From assembly GCF_000717025.1 (NCBI RefSeq), contig NZ_JNXG01000017.1:310001-374000 (forward strand): DNA of 64,000 bases, written 5' to 3'. Of the stretch, positions 17,293 through 26,482 are shown piece after piece; positions within the stretch are counted from its first letter, which is position 1; each line of letters starts with the position of its first letter. The translations under genes and the position numbers were made by a program. This DNA comes from Streptomyces atroolivaceus. Its GTDB lineage: Bacteria > Actinomycetota > Actinomycetes > Streptomycetales > Streptomycetaceae. The notes under the pieces are model-generated. The model had not been told where the DNA came from and did not search any database. It worked only from the letters and a program-made list of their open reading frames with translations.

Positions 17293-19845
17293 CTACTCCT
17301 TGATGCGCAGGAAGGTCACGGAGTGTGCCGGGAAGGTGTGGGTGAATGCACGACCGTCGACGCGCAGGGTCGATTTCCGCGGTGCCACCTGACGGTCCTC
17401 GGCGGTGTTCACCGCGTCCGGGGCCGCCTGGAGCGTGGTGAGCCGGGCGGTCCGTGAGGCCGGCTTCGCCCCCAGGTCGATCCGGGTCCTGGCATCCGCC
17501 GCCTGTGCGTTGACCACCTTGACCACGAGTTCGCCGGTGGCGTCGTCCCGGGTGACCACCTGCCGGAAGGGTTCGGCCGGCTTGTCGTCGGTGAAGGTGC
17601 CCCACCGCTCACCGTCGAGGAAGAGGGTGACCTGGCGCCCGCGTACCTGTACGTGGATGTCGTAGGCGCGCCCCGTCTCGATGGTGGTGGCGTCCTCGGT
17701 CATCGTCTGCTTGGCGCCGTCGACCGTCTTCTCCACGGCGGAGCGGGTGTTGCCCCAGCCGCCGAGGTTCCACCAGTAGGTGTTCCCGGTGTCCTTGACC
17801 CCGAAGGCGACGAGGAAGCCTTCCTTCCCGGCCTTCTTGGTCGCCTTGACCTTCATGTCGTAGTTCTGCCAGCCGGTGTCCCCCGCCGTGACCAGGGTGT
17901 CCTCCGCGCTCTGGTCGGACTGGACGTACGCCCCGTCCTGGACGGCCCAGGTGCCGCGTCCGGCCGCCTTCGTCCACTGCGCGTCGCCGGCGGTGAAGTC
18001 GTCGCTCAGCAGCCGGCTGCCGTCCGCCCCGGTGACCTGGACGTCGTCGTAGGCGGCGCTGGTGGCCCAGGTCGACAGTCCGACGGCGCCGGTGATCGGT
18101 GCGGTGGTCGCCGGTGTCGAGGAGGCGGCACTCGGTACGACGCGGTCACCCACGTTGTTCATGAAGAGCTTCTGCATCTCGTAGTTGGCGGACCCCCATG
18201 ACTTCTCGTTGTCGAACCAGATCATGTCCGGCCGCCACTGCGCGTCGTTCGTGTCGGCGAGGAGCGGGGCGTAGGAGGCGAGCTCCACGACGTCGGCGTT
18301 GCGTTCCAGGCCCGTCATGAAGGCCGCTTCGGCCAGGGCGTTGGAGAAACGGTTGTCGAGCGAGGCGTACTCACCGAGGAACACCTTCGGGCCCTGGCGG
18401 TCGTAGGTGTCGTAGCGGGCGTTGTTCTCCAGGAACCACTGCGGGCTGTTGTAGTAGTGCTCGTCGACCATGGCGACGCCGGCGTCGCGGTTCAGCTGCC
18501 AGGCGCGGTCGAAGGTCGCGCCGCTGTCGTCGGGTCCGGAGTTGCCGACCACGGTGATGTCGGGGTACCTGGCCTCGATGGCCTCGCGGAACTCCGTGAA
18601 GCGGGCGAAGTACTCGTCCGGCAGGTTCTCCTCGTTGCCGACCCCCAGGTGCGTGAGGCCGAACGGCGCGGGGTGACCCATCGCGGCCCGCTTCGCGCCC
18701 CAAGTGGAGTCGGCCGGGCCGTTGGCGAACTCGATCAGGTCGAGGGTGTCCTGGACGTGCCGCGCCAGCAGGGCGGGATCGTCGGTCGCCTTGTTCTGGC
18801 CGCAGCCGGTGACGAGGGCGGGCACGACCGGGAGGGCCATGGCCCCCATGTCCTCGGCGAACTGGAAGTACTCGTAGTAGCCCAGGCCGTAGGTCTGGTT
18901 GTAGCCCCAGAAGTTGGCGTTGACGGGACGTTGCTCGACCGGGCCGATGGTGTCCTTCCACTGGTAGCTGCGCTTCCGCTCCCAGTCGGGCGCCTCGTAG
19001 GCCTCGTGGCTCCCCGTGTTGACGATGCAGCCTCCTGGGAACCGCAGGAAGCCCGGATCCAGCGCGGCGGTCTTCTCCGCGAGGTCCTTGCGCAGCCCGT
19101 TCGCCCGGCCCTTGTACGTGTCGCGGGGGAAGAGCGAGATCATGTCCAGCCGTACGGTTCCGCTGCCGCCCGCCGTGACGGTGAGCCTGCCGTCCGCCGC
19201 CGAGGTGCGGGCGGTGAAGGTGCCCGTGTACTTCGTCCAGCGGTCGCCGCGGGCCGTGATGCGCAGGGGCTCGGCGAGCGCGGCGCCGTCCGCCGTCCGG
19301 GCTCCGACGGTCAGCAGGGTTCCGGTGGGACGGTCGGTGCGGGCCCAGACGGAGAAGTCGTAGCGCTCACCCCTGCGCAGGGTCAGGCCCTCGTTGTAGC
19401 CGGAGTTGGTGACGCCGAAGCCGGCCCCGCGGTCTCCGGCCCCGTCGAGGTCGAGGCGCAGGTAGCGGCGGTTGCGTTCGTTCAGCCGCTGTTCGTCGTC
19501 CACGGTCCCGGCGCTTCCCGTGCCGCCGGAGACCGAGGCCTCGCTCCAGGCGGTCATGGGTGAGTACGCGGCGTTGTCGGCGCGGTCGTACTCGAAGGAG
19601 CGGTTCTGGACGAGCTCGGCGTAGAGACCGCCGTCGGCGGCGTGGTTGATGTCCTCGTAGAAGACTCCGTACATCGAGTCACCGATGGCGGGGCCCGTGC
19701 GTCCGGGGTGCACGGTGAGGGAGTAGTCGGTCGCCTCCGCCACGGACGGGCCGTCCTCGGCGCGGGTGGGTGCTGCCACCAGCGTGCCGAGCAGGAGGGC
19801 GATGACCGGGACGGTGAGTCTCGGCCACAGGTGCGGGTGCGGCAT
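17293..19845 (-). CDS. Secreted GH51 alpha-L-arabinofuranosidase, multidomain
   Basis: The enzyme is predicted to release terminal alpha-L-arabinose from arabinan or arabinoxylan outside the cell. The 850-residue protein has a Sec signal peptide (to about residue 29) and an N-terminal carbohydrate-binding-like beta domain (about 100-230) split from the start of the barrel. The GH51 catalytic barrel follows, with THLGVGNEE holding the acid/base Glu and VFLGEYASLDN the nucleophile. After the barrel comes a concanavalin-like insertion (LLSDDFTAGDAQWTKAAG...) near residues 605-770. A C-terminal beta domain closes the protein. A GGAG site precedes the ATG, and an operator-like palindrome lies 20 bases upstream. 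Confidence 0.9.
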   Translation of the reverse strand: MPHPHLWPRLTVPVIALLLGTLVAAPTRAEDGPSVAEATDYSLTVHPGRTGPAIGDSMYGVFYEDINHAADGGLYAELVQNRSFEYDRADNAAYSPMTAWSEASVSGGTGSAGTVDDEQRLNERNRRYLRLDLDGAGDRGAGFGVTNSGYNEGLTLRRGERYDFSVWARTDRPTGTLLTVGARTADGAALAEPLRITARGDRWTKYTGTFTARTSAADGRLTVTAGGSGTVRLDMISLFPRDTYKGRANGLRKDLAEKTAALDPGFLRFPGGCIVNTGSHEAYEAPDWERKRSYQWKDTIGPVEQRPVNANFWGYNQTYGLGYYEYFQFAEDMGAMALPVVPALVTGCGQNKATDDPALLARHVQDTLDLIEFANGPADSTWGAKRAAMGHPAPFGLTHLGVGNEENLPDEYFARFTEFREAIEARYPDITVVGNSGPDDSGATFDRAWQLNRDAGVAMVDEHYYNSPQWFLENNARYDTYDRQGPKVFLGEYASLDNRFSNALAEAAFMTGLERNADVVELASYAPLLADTNDAQWRPDMIWFDNEKSWGSANYEMQKLFMNNVGDRVVPSAASSTPATTAPITGAVGLSTWATSAAYDDVQVTGADGSRLLSDDFTAGDAQWTKAAGRGTWAVQDGAYVQSDQSAEDTLVTAGDTGWQNYDMKVKATKKAGKEGFLVAFGVKDTGNTYWWNLGGWGNTRSAVEKTVDGAKQTMTEDATTIETGRAYDIHVQVRGRQVTLFLDGERWGTFTDDKPAEPFRQVVTRDDATGELVVKVVNAQAADARTRIDLGAKPASRTARLTTLQAAPDAVNTAEDRQVAPRKSTLRVDGRAFTHTFPAHSVTFLRIKE

Positions 19846-19864
19846 GGACGCTCCAGAGATTATT

Positions 19865-19880
19865 GTTCGATATATCGGAC
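19865..19880 (-). promoter_or_regulatory. Operator-like palindrome upstream of the GH51 gene
   Basis: GTTCGATATATCGGAC reads GTCCGATATATCGAAC on the minus strand. It shares the pattern GTCCGAT-N4-CGAAC with the two sites at 22283-22298 and 22302-22317. It lies between the GH43 stop and the GH51 start, so GH51 probably has its own regulated promoter. Confidence 0.7.
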
Positions 19881-19961
19881 GTTGACCAGAACTTCGAACG
19901 CAAGATAGGCAGGGCGCGGCGGCGGGTCAACGCCTCTGCCCGAACTGGCCGGGACGGACCG

Positions 19962-20999
19962 TCAGGAGCGCACGGGGACCCCGAAGTCCGGGGTGCCGTC
20001 CGGACGCCAGCCGAACCGCTGGACACGGGTGTGGCGGTTGGGGTCGTGCAGCGGGTCGCCGGTGATGTCCCTGTACGGCCGGGCGTGATAGACGAGCACG
20101 TCCGTGCGGCCGTCCTCGGCGACCGTGAAGGAGTTGTGGCCGGGGCCGTACTGACCCGTTTCCTCGCTGCTCACGAAGACGGGCTCCGGGGACTTGGCCC
20201 AGGAGGCCGGGTCCATCAGGTCACTGCGGGCGTCGGCGGTGAGCAGGCCCATGCAGTAGTTGGCGTCCGTCGCGCTCGCGGAGTACGTCATGAAGACGCG
20301 GCCGTTCCGCTTGATGACCGCGGCCCCCTCGTTGACCTTGAAGCCGACGCGTTCCCAGTCGTACTCGGGTGTGCTGAGCCGGATCTGGGGCCCGGTCAGC
20401 GTCAGGGGGCCGGCCATCCGCGAGAGGAAGAGTCCGGTGTTGTTGTCCAGTCCCGGTTCGTGCTGGGCCCAGACGAGGTAGCGGTCTCCGCGGTGGGTGA
20501 AGGTGTGGGCGTCGAGGGAGAAGGTGTCCCAGGCCGTGGTGAGCTGCCCCCTCTCGGTCCACGAACCACGCAGGGGGTCGGAGTCCTGGTTCTCCAGGAC
20601 CCAGATCCGGATCTTCCAGATGTCGTCCGCCGGGGCCGCGGCGAAGTAGATGTACCACTTGCCGCCGATGCGGTGGAGTTCCGGCGCCCAGATGTGGGCG
20701 GCCATGTCCCCGGTGGTGTGCCTGGTCCAGATCACCGTTTCCGCGGCGGTGCTCAGGCCGCCCAGCGTGCGGGAGGAGCGCAGGATGATGCGGTCGTACT
20801 CGGGGACGCTGGCGGTGAAGTAGTAACGGCCGTCGGTGTGCCGGGTGATGTGCGGGTCGGCGCGCTGCTCGACCAGCGGATTACGGTAGGGGGCCCGTGA
20901 CTCGGCGGCGTGGGCTGCGCCGGGTGCGGCGGTGAGGGCCCCCGCGGCCAGGGCTCCCCTCAGCACGGTCCTGCGGCTGGGCACTTCGGCTTGACTCAC
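19962..20999 (-). CDS. Tat-exported GH43-family glycosidase
   Basis: This 345-residue protein has a twin-arginine signal (SRRTVLRGALAAG) followed by a five-bladed propeller of family GH43. Recognisable elements are RADPHITRHTDGRYYFTAS (catalytic-base Asp), HIWAPELHRIGGKWYIYF, and VNEGAAVIKRNGRVFMTYS with the Glu region. Related enzymes are alpha-L-arabinofuranosidases or arabinanases, so it probably works with the GH51 enzyme on arabinan side chains. It follows the SGNH esterase gene by 104 bases in the same direction. Confidence 0.88.
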   Translation of the reverse strand: MSQAEVPSRRTVLRGALAAGALTAAPGAAHAAESRAPYRNPLVEQRADPHITRHTDGRYYFTASVPEYDRIILRSSRTLGGLSTAAETVIWTRHTTGDMAAHIWAPELHRIGGKWYIYFAAAPADDIWKIRIWVLENQDSDPLRGSWTERGQLTTAWDTFSLDAHTFTHRGDRYLVWAQHEPGLDNNTGLFLSRMAGPLTLTGPQIRLSTPEYDWERVGFKVNEGAAVIKRNGRVFMTYSASATDANYCMGLLTADARSDLMDPASWAKSPEPVFVSSEETGQYGPGHNSFTVAEDGRTDVLVYHARPYRDITGDPLHDPNRHTRVQRFGWRPDGTPDFGVPVRS

Positions 21000-21103
21000 G
21001 GGTGTCGCCTTTCGGGTGGGTACTTCGGACGGGAGCGCGGGAGTGCGGGTTCCCGGCGTGTGGATTCCGCGTGCGGGCCTCGGCGTTTCGCGCGGCGACG
21101 GCC

Positions 21104-22156
21104 TCAGCGGACCGCACGCGAGGGGATCAGCTTCCGGTCACGCAGCTCGCCGAGCACGAGCGCGGCGTACTCGGTGGCTCCGCGCGCCGACGTGTGGGTG
21201 TTGTCGCGCTTCTCGTCGTAGAGGTAGAGGGCCTTGGACGCCTCGGGACCGAGCTCCTCGACCCGGGCCTTGGTCAGGACGGTGAGGTCGATGAGCGGGG
21301 TGTCCTGCTCGACGGCGAGCGCCCGCACCTCGGCGGGCAGGTCGACGCCCAGGCCGTTGACGAGCAGCGCGGTGCCGTTGTCGAGCGTGCCGTCGGTGTT
21401 GAACCACCGGCGGACGACCGGGGTGACGAGCACGGGCCGGCCCCCCTCGGCACGTACGTCCTCGATCATGGCGGTGAGGTTGGCCCGGTAGGTGTCACGG
21501 TCCGTCTGCTTGTCGTTGTGGGCGAGCTGGACGAGGACCAGGTCGCCGCGGTGGATGCGCGACAGGAGGGCGGGGAAGAGGGCCGGATCGTCCCGGAAGG
21601 TCTGCGAGCTCTCCCCGGAGTCCGCGTAGTTGGCGACGGAGAGGCGGTCGGTGAGGTACTGCGGGAGCTGCTGCCCCCAGCCCGTGTAGGGCTCGCCGGC
21701 CTGGTCGCAGACGGTGGAGTCGCCCGCGAGCAGGACCTGCGGCGTGCGGACGCGTTCGACGTGGAGCGAGGCGAGCTGCGGGGCCGCACCGCCGAAGGTG
21801 AGGTCGAGTCCCGGGCTGCCGGTGGCACCGGTGGGCTCGCCCTCCGGGTCGCGCACGTCCACGGTGAACGTGCGGCGGACGGTTTCACCGGCCGCGTTCG
21901 GGGTCTCGCCGAGCATGGCCCTGCGGGCCTCCGCGGCGACCGCCGTGGAGCCGGCCTCCGCACCACCACCGAGGACGGCCCGGACGCGGTAGGTGCCAGG
22001 AGCGACGTCGAAGTGGCAGACGACGGGGGCGGTTCCGGTGCAGCGATCCCGCCCGGCCGGCGTGTGGCCCTGGGCCCCGGCCGGGACGGCTGCGAGTGCG
22101 GTCAGGGCGGCAGCGGCGGTACAGGCGGCCAGCAGCACGGTTCCGGCTCTGCGCAT
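21104..22156 (-). CDS. Secreted SGNH esterase, rhamnogalacturonan-acetylesterase-like
   Basis: This 350-residue enzyme has a Sec signal peptide (to about residue 29), a beta-rich N-terminal domain, and a GDSL/SGNH hydrolase domain from about residue 138. Block I is LLAGDSTVC (nucleophile Ser), VQLAHNDKQ supplies the Asn block, and DNTHTSARGA supplies the Asp/His pair. This set resembles CE12 rhamnogalacturonan acetylesterases, which deacetylate pectin so that other enzymes can act. It is the first gene of the leftward group. A small palindrome TGAATGGATTCA lies at 22174-22185. Confidence 0.86.
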   Translation of the reverse strand: MRRAGTVLLAACTAAAALTALAAVPAGAQGHTPAGRDRCTGTAPVVCHFDVAPGTYRVRAVLGGGAEAGSTAVAAEARRAMLGETPNAAGETVRRTFTVDVRDPEGEPTGATGSPGLDLTFGGAAPQLASLHVERVRTPQVLLAGDSTVCDQAGEPYTGWGQQLPQYLTDRLSVANYADSGESSQTFRDDPALFPALLSRIHRGDLVLVQLAHNDKQTDRDTYRANLTAMIEDVRAEGGRPVLVTPVVRRWFNTDGTLDNGTALLVNGLGVDLPAEVRALAVEQDTPLIDLTVLTKARVEELGPEASKALYLYDEKRDNTHTSARGATEYAALVLGELRDRKLIPSRAVR

Positions 22157-22282
22157 GGCGGGGCTCCCTGGGTTGAATGGATTCAGCGGGGCCAGACCAT
22201 ACGCGGATCGACAAGCGCTTTCTACGGGGCGGACGGCTTTGCCCCTCCCCCTTGACGAGGGCCGCCGACAGCCCTAGCGTCG

Positions 22283-22317
22283 GTCCGATTTGACGAACAC
22301 CGTCCGATATTTCGAAC
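22283..22317 (+). promoter_or_regulatory. Two tandem operator-like sites upstream of the plus-strand GH43 gene
   Basis: GTCCGATTTGACGAAC (22283-22298) and GTCCGATATTTCGAAC (22302-22317) are spaced 19 bases start to start and share GTCCGAT-N4-CGAAC with the site upstream of the GH51 gene. They lie 19 bases before the GH43 ATG and may also serve the divergent esterase gene. A regulator binding all three would link the locus into one regulon. That regulator is not in the window. Confidence 0.72.
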
Positions 22318-22335
22318 GCACGTGTCGGGAGAGCC

Positions 22336-23685
22336 ATGCGTCCACACCTCGCGAGAAGAACCTCCGTACAACTGCTGCCGCTGCTGTCCCTCGTCGTCGG
22401 CCTGCTCGCGCTTCCCGGTGGAGCGGCCCATGCCGGCACGTCCGCGAAGGACGACAGGGCTGCCACCGCGCGGGCCGCCGCCTCGCTCACGGTCCATGGT
22501 CTCGGCGACGTACGCGGCAATCTCACCCTGCCCGTCACCGGCGCCCACGGCACCTCCGTGACGTGGAAGTCCCGCACACCCCGGGTCATCGACGCGACGG
22601 GCATCGTGCACCGCCCGGAGCCGGGTGCGGGGCCGGAGCGCGTGAAGCTCACCGCGGTCGTCACACGCGGCACGGCCTCCGCGCGCCGCACCTTCACCGC
22701 CTCGGTGCCCGAACTGCCCCGCAAGCAGGCGTACACCGGTTACGCCATGAGTTACTTCACCGGCGAGGACACCGCCGACGGCGAGCAGATCCGGATGGCG
22801 CTCAGCCGGGGTGACGACGCGCTGCACTGGCAGGAGCTGAACGGCGGCAGACCGGTACTCACCTCGGATCTCGGCACCGGGGGTCTTCGCGACCCGTTCA
22901 TCATCCGCTCCCCGGAGGGCGACACGTTCTACCAGATCGCCACCGACCTCCGGATGTACGGGGGGACGGGCGGCAGCTGGGACCAGGTGCAGCGCACCGG
23001 CAGCAGGTCGGTCGTGGTCTGGGAGTCCACGGACCTGGTGAACTGGACCGATCGCCGACTGGTGCGGATCGCACCGGACACCGCCGGCAACACCTGGGCG
23101 CCCGAGGCGTACTACGACGAGAAGCTCGGCTCGTACGTCGTCTTCTGGGCCTCGAAGATCTACGCCGCGGACGACCCGGAGCACACCGGCAGCACGTACA
23201 ACAAGATGATGTACGCGACCACGCGTGACTTCCGTACCTTCAGCGAGCCCGCCGTCTGGCACGACCCCGGATACTCGGTGATCGACTCGACGGTGATCCG
23301 TCACGACGGCAGCTACTACCGCTTCACGAAGGACGAGCGGAACCCCTCGTCGGACACCCCCTGCTCCAAGTTCATCACCGTGGAGAAGTCGCAGGAGCTG
23401 ACCTCCGGCGCCTACGGATTCGTCGCCGACTGCGTCGGCAGGGGCTCGGTCGATCGCGGCGAGGGACCGGCGGTCTTCCGGTCCAACACCGAGGAGAAGT
23501 GGTACCTCCTCATCGACGAGTTCGGCGGACGGGGGTACGTCCCCTTCGAGAGCACCGATCTCGATTCGGGCCGGTGGACCGTGTCCCCCGACCACGCCCT
23601 CCCGGCGGGCGCCCGGCACGGCACGGTACTGCCGGTCACGCGGCAGGAGTACGAGCGGCTGCTGGGGGCCTTCACGATGGGATGA
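22336..23685 (+). CDS. Secreted GH43-family glycosidase with N-terminal Ig-like domain
   Basis: This 449-residue exported protein has a Sec signal peptide (to about residue 34). An atypical immunoglobulin-like domain (about 50-135: LTVHGLGDVRGNLTLP, VTWKSRTPRVIDATGIV) is followed by a GH43-like propeller from about residue 138. GLRDPFIIRSPEG carries the likely base Asp, NTWAPEAYYDEKLGSYVVFW the second blade, and VDRGEGPAVF the likely acid Glu. The substrate is probably an arabinose-containing polysaccharide, given the neighbours. A GGGAGAG site precedes the ATG. Confidence 0.86.
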   Translation: MRPHLARRTSVQLLPLLSLVVGLLALPGGAAHAGTSAKDDRAATARAAASLTVHGLGDVRGNLTLPVTGAHGTSVTWKSRTPRVIDATGIVHRPEPGAGPERVKLTAVVTRGTASARRTFTASVPELPRKQAYTGYAMSYFTGEDTADGEQIRMALSRGDDALHWQELNGGRPVLTSDLGTGGLRDPFIIRSPEGDTFYQIATDLRMYGGTGGSWDQVQRTGSRSVVVWESTDLVNWTDRRLVRIAPDTAGNTWAPEAYYDEKLGSYVVFWASKIYAADDPEHTGSTYNKMMYATTRDFRTFSEPAVWHDPGYSVIDSTVIRHDGSYYRFTKDERNPSSDTPCSKFITVEKSQELTSGAYGFVADCVGRGSVDRGEGPAVFRSNTEEKWYLLIDEFGGRGYVPFESTDLDSGRWTVSPDHALPAGARHGTVLPVTRQEYERLLGAFTMG

Positions 23686-23740
23686 TCGAGGTGCTGTGCC
23701 CGTCTCTGCCGGGCCCCCTCCGGTGAGAAGGACCGAAACG

Positions 23741-24679
23741 ATGAGAGGACGGGCGAAGCCCCCCGCCGCCCCGCTCCCCCAGCGCGCGGGAGTCGACCCG
23801 GTGCGGGTGCGGCTCCCTCCGGATCCGGCTGGGGCCTGGCCTACCGTCCGGGACCATCTGCTGGACCGGTTCACGGGGGCGATCGGCGCCGGAGCGGTGG
23901 ACACCATGCTCGCCGAAGGCAGGTTCGTCGGCGCGGACGGCGATGCGGTGCGCGCGGACGAACCGTACGCGGCCGGGCGGCATCTCTGGTTCCACCGGGA
24001 CTTCGCGCCGGAGGAGCCGGTGCCGTTCCCGGTCGGTGTGGTGTACCGCGACGAGCACCTCGTGATCGCGGACAAGCCGCACTTCCTCGCGACCACCCCG
24101 CGCGGCCGGCACGTCACCGAGACGGTGGTGGCCCGGCTGCGCAGGGAGCTGGACCTGCCGGAGCTGCAGCCCGCGCACCGGCTGGACCGGTTGACGGCCG
24201 GTCTGGTGCTCTGCGTCGTACGGGCCGGGGACCGGGGCGCGTACCAGACACTGTTCCGGGACCGGCTGGTGCGCAAGGAGTACGAGGCGGTGGCGCCGTA
24301 CGACCCGGCGCTCATGTTCCCCCGCACCGTGCGGAGCCGGATCGTCAAGGAGCGCGGGGTCATCGCCGCGCGCGAGGAGCCAGGGGATCCGAACAGCGAG
24401 AGCCGGGTCGAACTGCTCGAGCACCGGGGCGCCTTCGGCCGCTACCGGCTGCTGCCCGCGACCGGACGCACCCACCAGCTGCGGGTCCACATGAACGCAC
24501 TGGGGCTGCCGCTGGTGAACGACCCGGTCTATCCGGTGGTGGAGCCCGAACCGGAGCACGAGGACTACGGACACCCGCTGCAACTGCTGGCGCGAGTACT
24601 GGAGTTCACCGACCCGGTCACGGGCGAGCCGCACCGCTTCGAGAGCGGGCTGCGGCTCTCCGCGTGGCCGGACCGGTGA
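23741..24679 (+). CDS. RluA-family pseudouridine synthase
   Basis: This 312-residue enzyme isomerises specific uridines in RNA to pseudouridine. The catalytic Asp lies in PAHRLDRLTAGL near residue 150. VVYRDEHLVIADKPHFLATTP and ATGRTHQLRVHMNALGLP are further family motifs. The target, rRNA or tRNA, cannot be told from the sequence. An AAGGA site precedes the ATG at 23741. An upstream in-frame start at 23696 lacks one. Confidence 0.9.
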   Translation: MRGRAKPPAAPLPQRAGVDPVRVRLPPDPAGAWPTVRDHLLDRFTGAIGAGAVDTMLAEGRFVGADGDAVRADEPYAAGRHLWFHRDFAPEEPVPFPVGVVYRDEHLVIADKPHFLATTPRGRHVTETVVARLRRELDLPELQPAHRLDRLTAGLVLCVVRAGDRGAYQTLFRDRLVRKEYEAVAPYDPALMFPRTVRSRIVKERGVIAAREEPGDPNSESRVELLEHRGAFGRYRLLPATGRTHQLRVHMNALGLPLVNDPVYPVVEPEPEHEDYGHPLQLLARVLEFTDPVTGEPHRFESGLRLSAWPDR

Positions 24680-24691
24680 ACCCTTCAGCGG

Positions 24692-25321
24692 TCAGTGGCC
24701 GCGGTTGATCCAGTCCTCCAGCTGCGGGGCCTCCGCGCCGATGGTGGTGGGATCCCCGTGCCCGGTGCGGACGGTGGTCTCCGGCGGAAGGGTGAGCAGC
24801 CGGTCCCTGATCGAGTCGATGATCGTCGGGAAGTGCGAGAAGGACCGTCCGGTGGCGCCGGGCCCGCCCTGGAAGAGGGTGTCGCCGGTGAACACGGTGC
24901 CCAGCCCGGGGGCGTGGAGACAGACGGCGCCGGGGGCGTGACCCGGGGTGTGCAGCACCGTGAGGCGTGTCCCGGCGATCTCGAGCTCCTGGCCGTCGGC
25001 CAGTTCGGCGTCGGGGGCCCGGTCCGGGTGGGTCCGGTTCCACAGCGGCAGGTCGTCGGGATGCAGCAGGATCGGCGCCCCGGTCGCTTCGGCGAGGGCG
25101 GGGGCCGCGTCGATGTGGTCGTTGTGCGCGTGGGTACAGATGATCGCGCGCAGCGTGCGGCCGCCGAGCGCCGCCTCGATCGCGGCGGCGTCGTGGGCCG
25201 CGTCGATGACGACGGCCTCGGTGTCGTCGCCGACGATCCAGACGTTGTTGTCGACGTCCCACTCGCCGCCGTCGAGGGCGAAGGTTCCGGAGGTGACCAG
25301 GTGGTCGATGCGGGCGGCCAT
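24692..25321 (-). CDS. MBL-fold metallohydrolase paired with the mycothiol-formaldehyde dehydrogenase
   Basis: This 209-residue metallo-beta-lactamase-fold hydrolase has THAHNDHIDA (metal ligands), then a later HTPGHAPG and FTGDTLF. It resembles glyoxalase II-type thioesterases. Its ATG overlaps the stop of the S-(hydroxymethyl)mycothiol dehydrogenase gene (ATGA). A plausible job is hydrolysis of S-formylmycothiol, the dehydrogenase product, but this is inferred from coupling and family only. Confidence 0.88.
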   Translation of the reverse strand: MAARIDHLVTSGTFALDGGEWDVDNNVWIVGDDTEAVVIDAAHDAAAIEAALGGRTLRAIICTHAHNDHIDAAPALAEATGAPILLHPDDLPLWNRTHPDRAPDAELADGQELEIAGTRLTVLHTPGHAPGAVCLHAPGLGTVFTGDTLFQGGPGATGRSFSHFPTIIDSIRDRLLTLPPETTVRTGHGDPTTIGAEAPQLEDWINRGH

Positions 25322-26406
25322 CAGAAGACCACCACCGAACGCAGGACGTCACCGTCGTGCATCCGGGCGAAGGCCTGCTCGATCTCGCCGAGCTGGATGG
25401 TCTCGGTGACGAAGGCGCCCAGGTCCAGGCGCCCCTGCTGGTGCAGGTCGATCAGCATGGGGAAGTCACGCGAGGGCAGGCAGTCTCCGTACCAGGAGGA
25501 CTTGAGCGAACCGCCGCGTCCGAACACGTCGAGGAGCGGCAGTTCGATCTGCATCTCGGGGGTGGGCACCCCGACGAGGACGACGGTACCGGCGAGGTCC
25601 CGGGCGTAGAAGGCCTGCTTGTACGTCTCCGGGCGGCCGACCGCCTCGATCACGACGTCGGCGCCGTTGCCGCCGGTCAGGGCGCGGATCGCCTCGACCG
25701 GGTCGTCGGAGCGGGAGTTGACGGTGTGGGTGGCCCCCATCTTCTTCGCCGTCTCCAGCTTGCGGTCGTCGATGTCGACCGCGATGATCTTCGCTGCTCC
25801 GGCGAGCCGGGCGCCGGCGATCGCGGCGTCACCGACGCCGCCGCAGCCGATGACGGCGACGGAGTCGCCGCGTCCGACCTGACCGGTGTTGATGGCGGCG
25901 CCGATGCCCGCCATGACACCGCAGCCGAGCAGTCCGGCGACTGCCGGGGAGACCTCGGGGTCGACCTTGGTGCACTGGCCGGCTGCGACGAGGGTCTTCT
26001 CCGCGAACGCGCCGATGCCGAGCGCCGGGGAGAGCTCCGTGCCGTCCAGGAGGGTCATCTTCTGCTTGGCGTTGTGGGTGTCGAAGCAGTACCAGGGGCG
26101 TCCGCGCAGACAGGCACGGCACTGGCCGCACACCGCGCGCCAGTTGAGGACGACGAAGTCGCCCGGCTCGACGTCGGTGACACCCTCCCCGACGGACTCC
26201 ACGACACCCGCGGCCTCGTGGCCGAGCAGGAACGGGAACTCGTCGTTGATGCCGCCCTGCTTGTAGTGCAGGTCGGTGTGGCAGACGCCGCATGCCTGGA
26301 TCTTGACCACGGCCTCACCGGGGCCGGGGTCCGGCACCAGGATCGTCTCCACGCGAACGGGCTCGTTCTTCCCCGGTGCGATGACCCCTCGTACCTGCTG
26401 CGCCAT
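25321..26406 (-). CDS. S-(hydroxymethyl)mycothiol dehydrogenase
   Basis: This 361-residue zinc- and NAD-dependent alcohol dehydrogenase oxidises the adduct of formaldehyde and mycothiol. It shows the catalytic-zinc motif CGVCHTD and GHEAAG, the structural-zinc cysteines in [15 protein letters not shown] and the nucleotide motif [11 protein letters not shown]. Sequence through [23 protein letters not shown] is characteristic of the mycothiol-dependent class. GGGAG precedes the ATG at 26406. Its downstream partner is the coupled MBL-fold gene, and mshC in the same window supplies the cofactor pathway. Confidence 0.93.
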   Translation of the reverse strand: MAQQVRGVIAPGKNEPVRVETILVPDPGPGEAVVKIQACGVCHTDLHYKQGGINDEFPFLLGHEAAGVVESVGEGVTDVEPGDFVVLNWRAVCGQCRACLRGRPWYCFDTHNAKQKMTLLDGTELSPALGIGAFAEKTLVAAGQCTKVDPEVSPAVAGLLGCGVMAGIGAAINTGQVGRGDSVAVIGCGGVGDAAIAGARLAGAAKIIAVDIDDRKLETAKKMGATHTVNSRSDDPVEAIRALTGGNGADVVIEAVGRPETYKQAFYARDLAGTVVLVGVPTPEMQIELPLLDVFGRGGSLKSSWYGDCLPSRDFPMLIDLHQQGRLDLGAFVTETIQLGEIEQAFARMHDGDVLRSVVVF

Positions 26407-26482
26407 GCCCTGGTCTCCCATCCCGACTGCCCCGTTGCCTGCAAAGATCGAACCCGCCCACCGTACCCGGGCGGGGAGCCGC

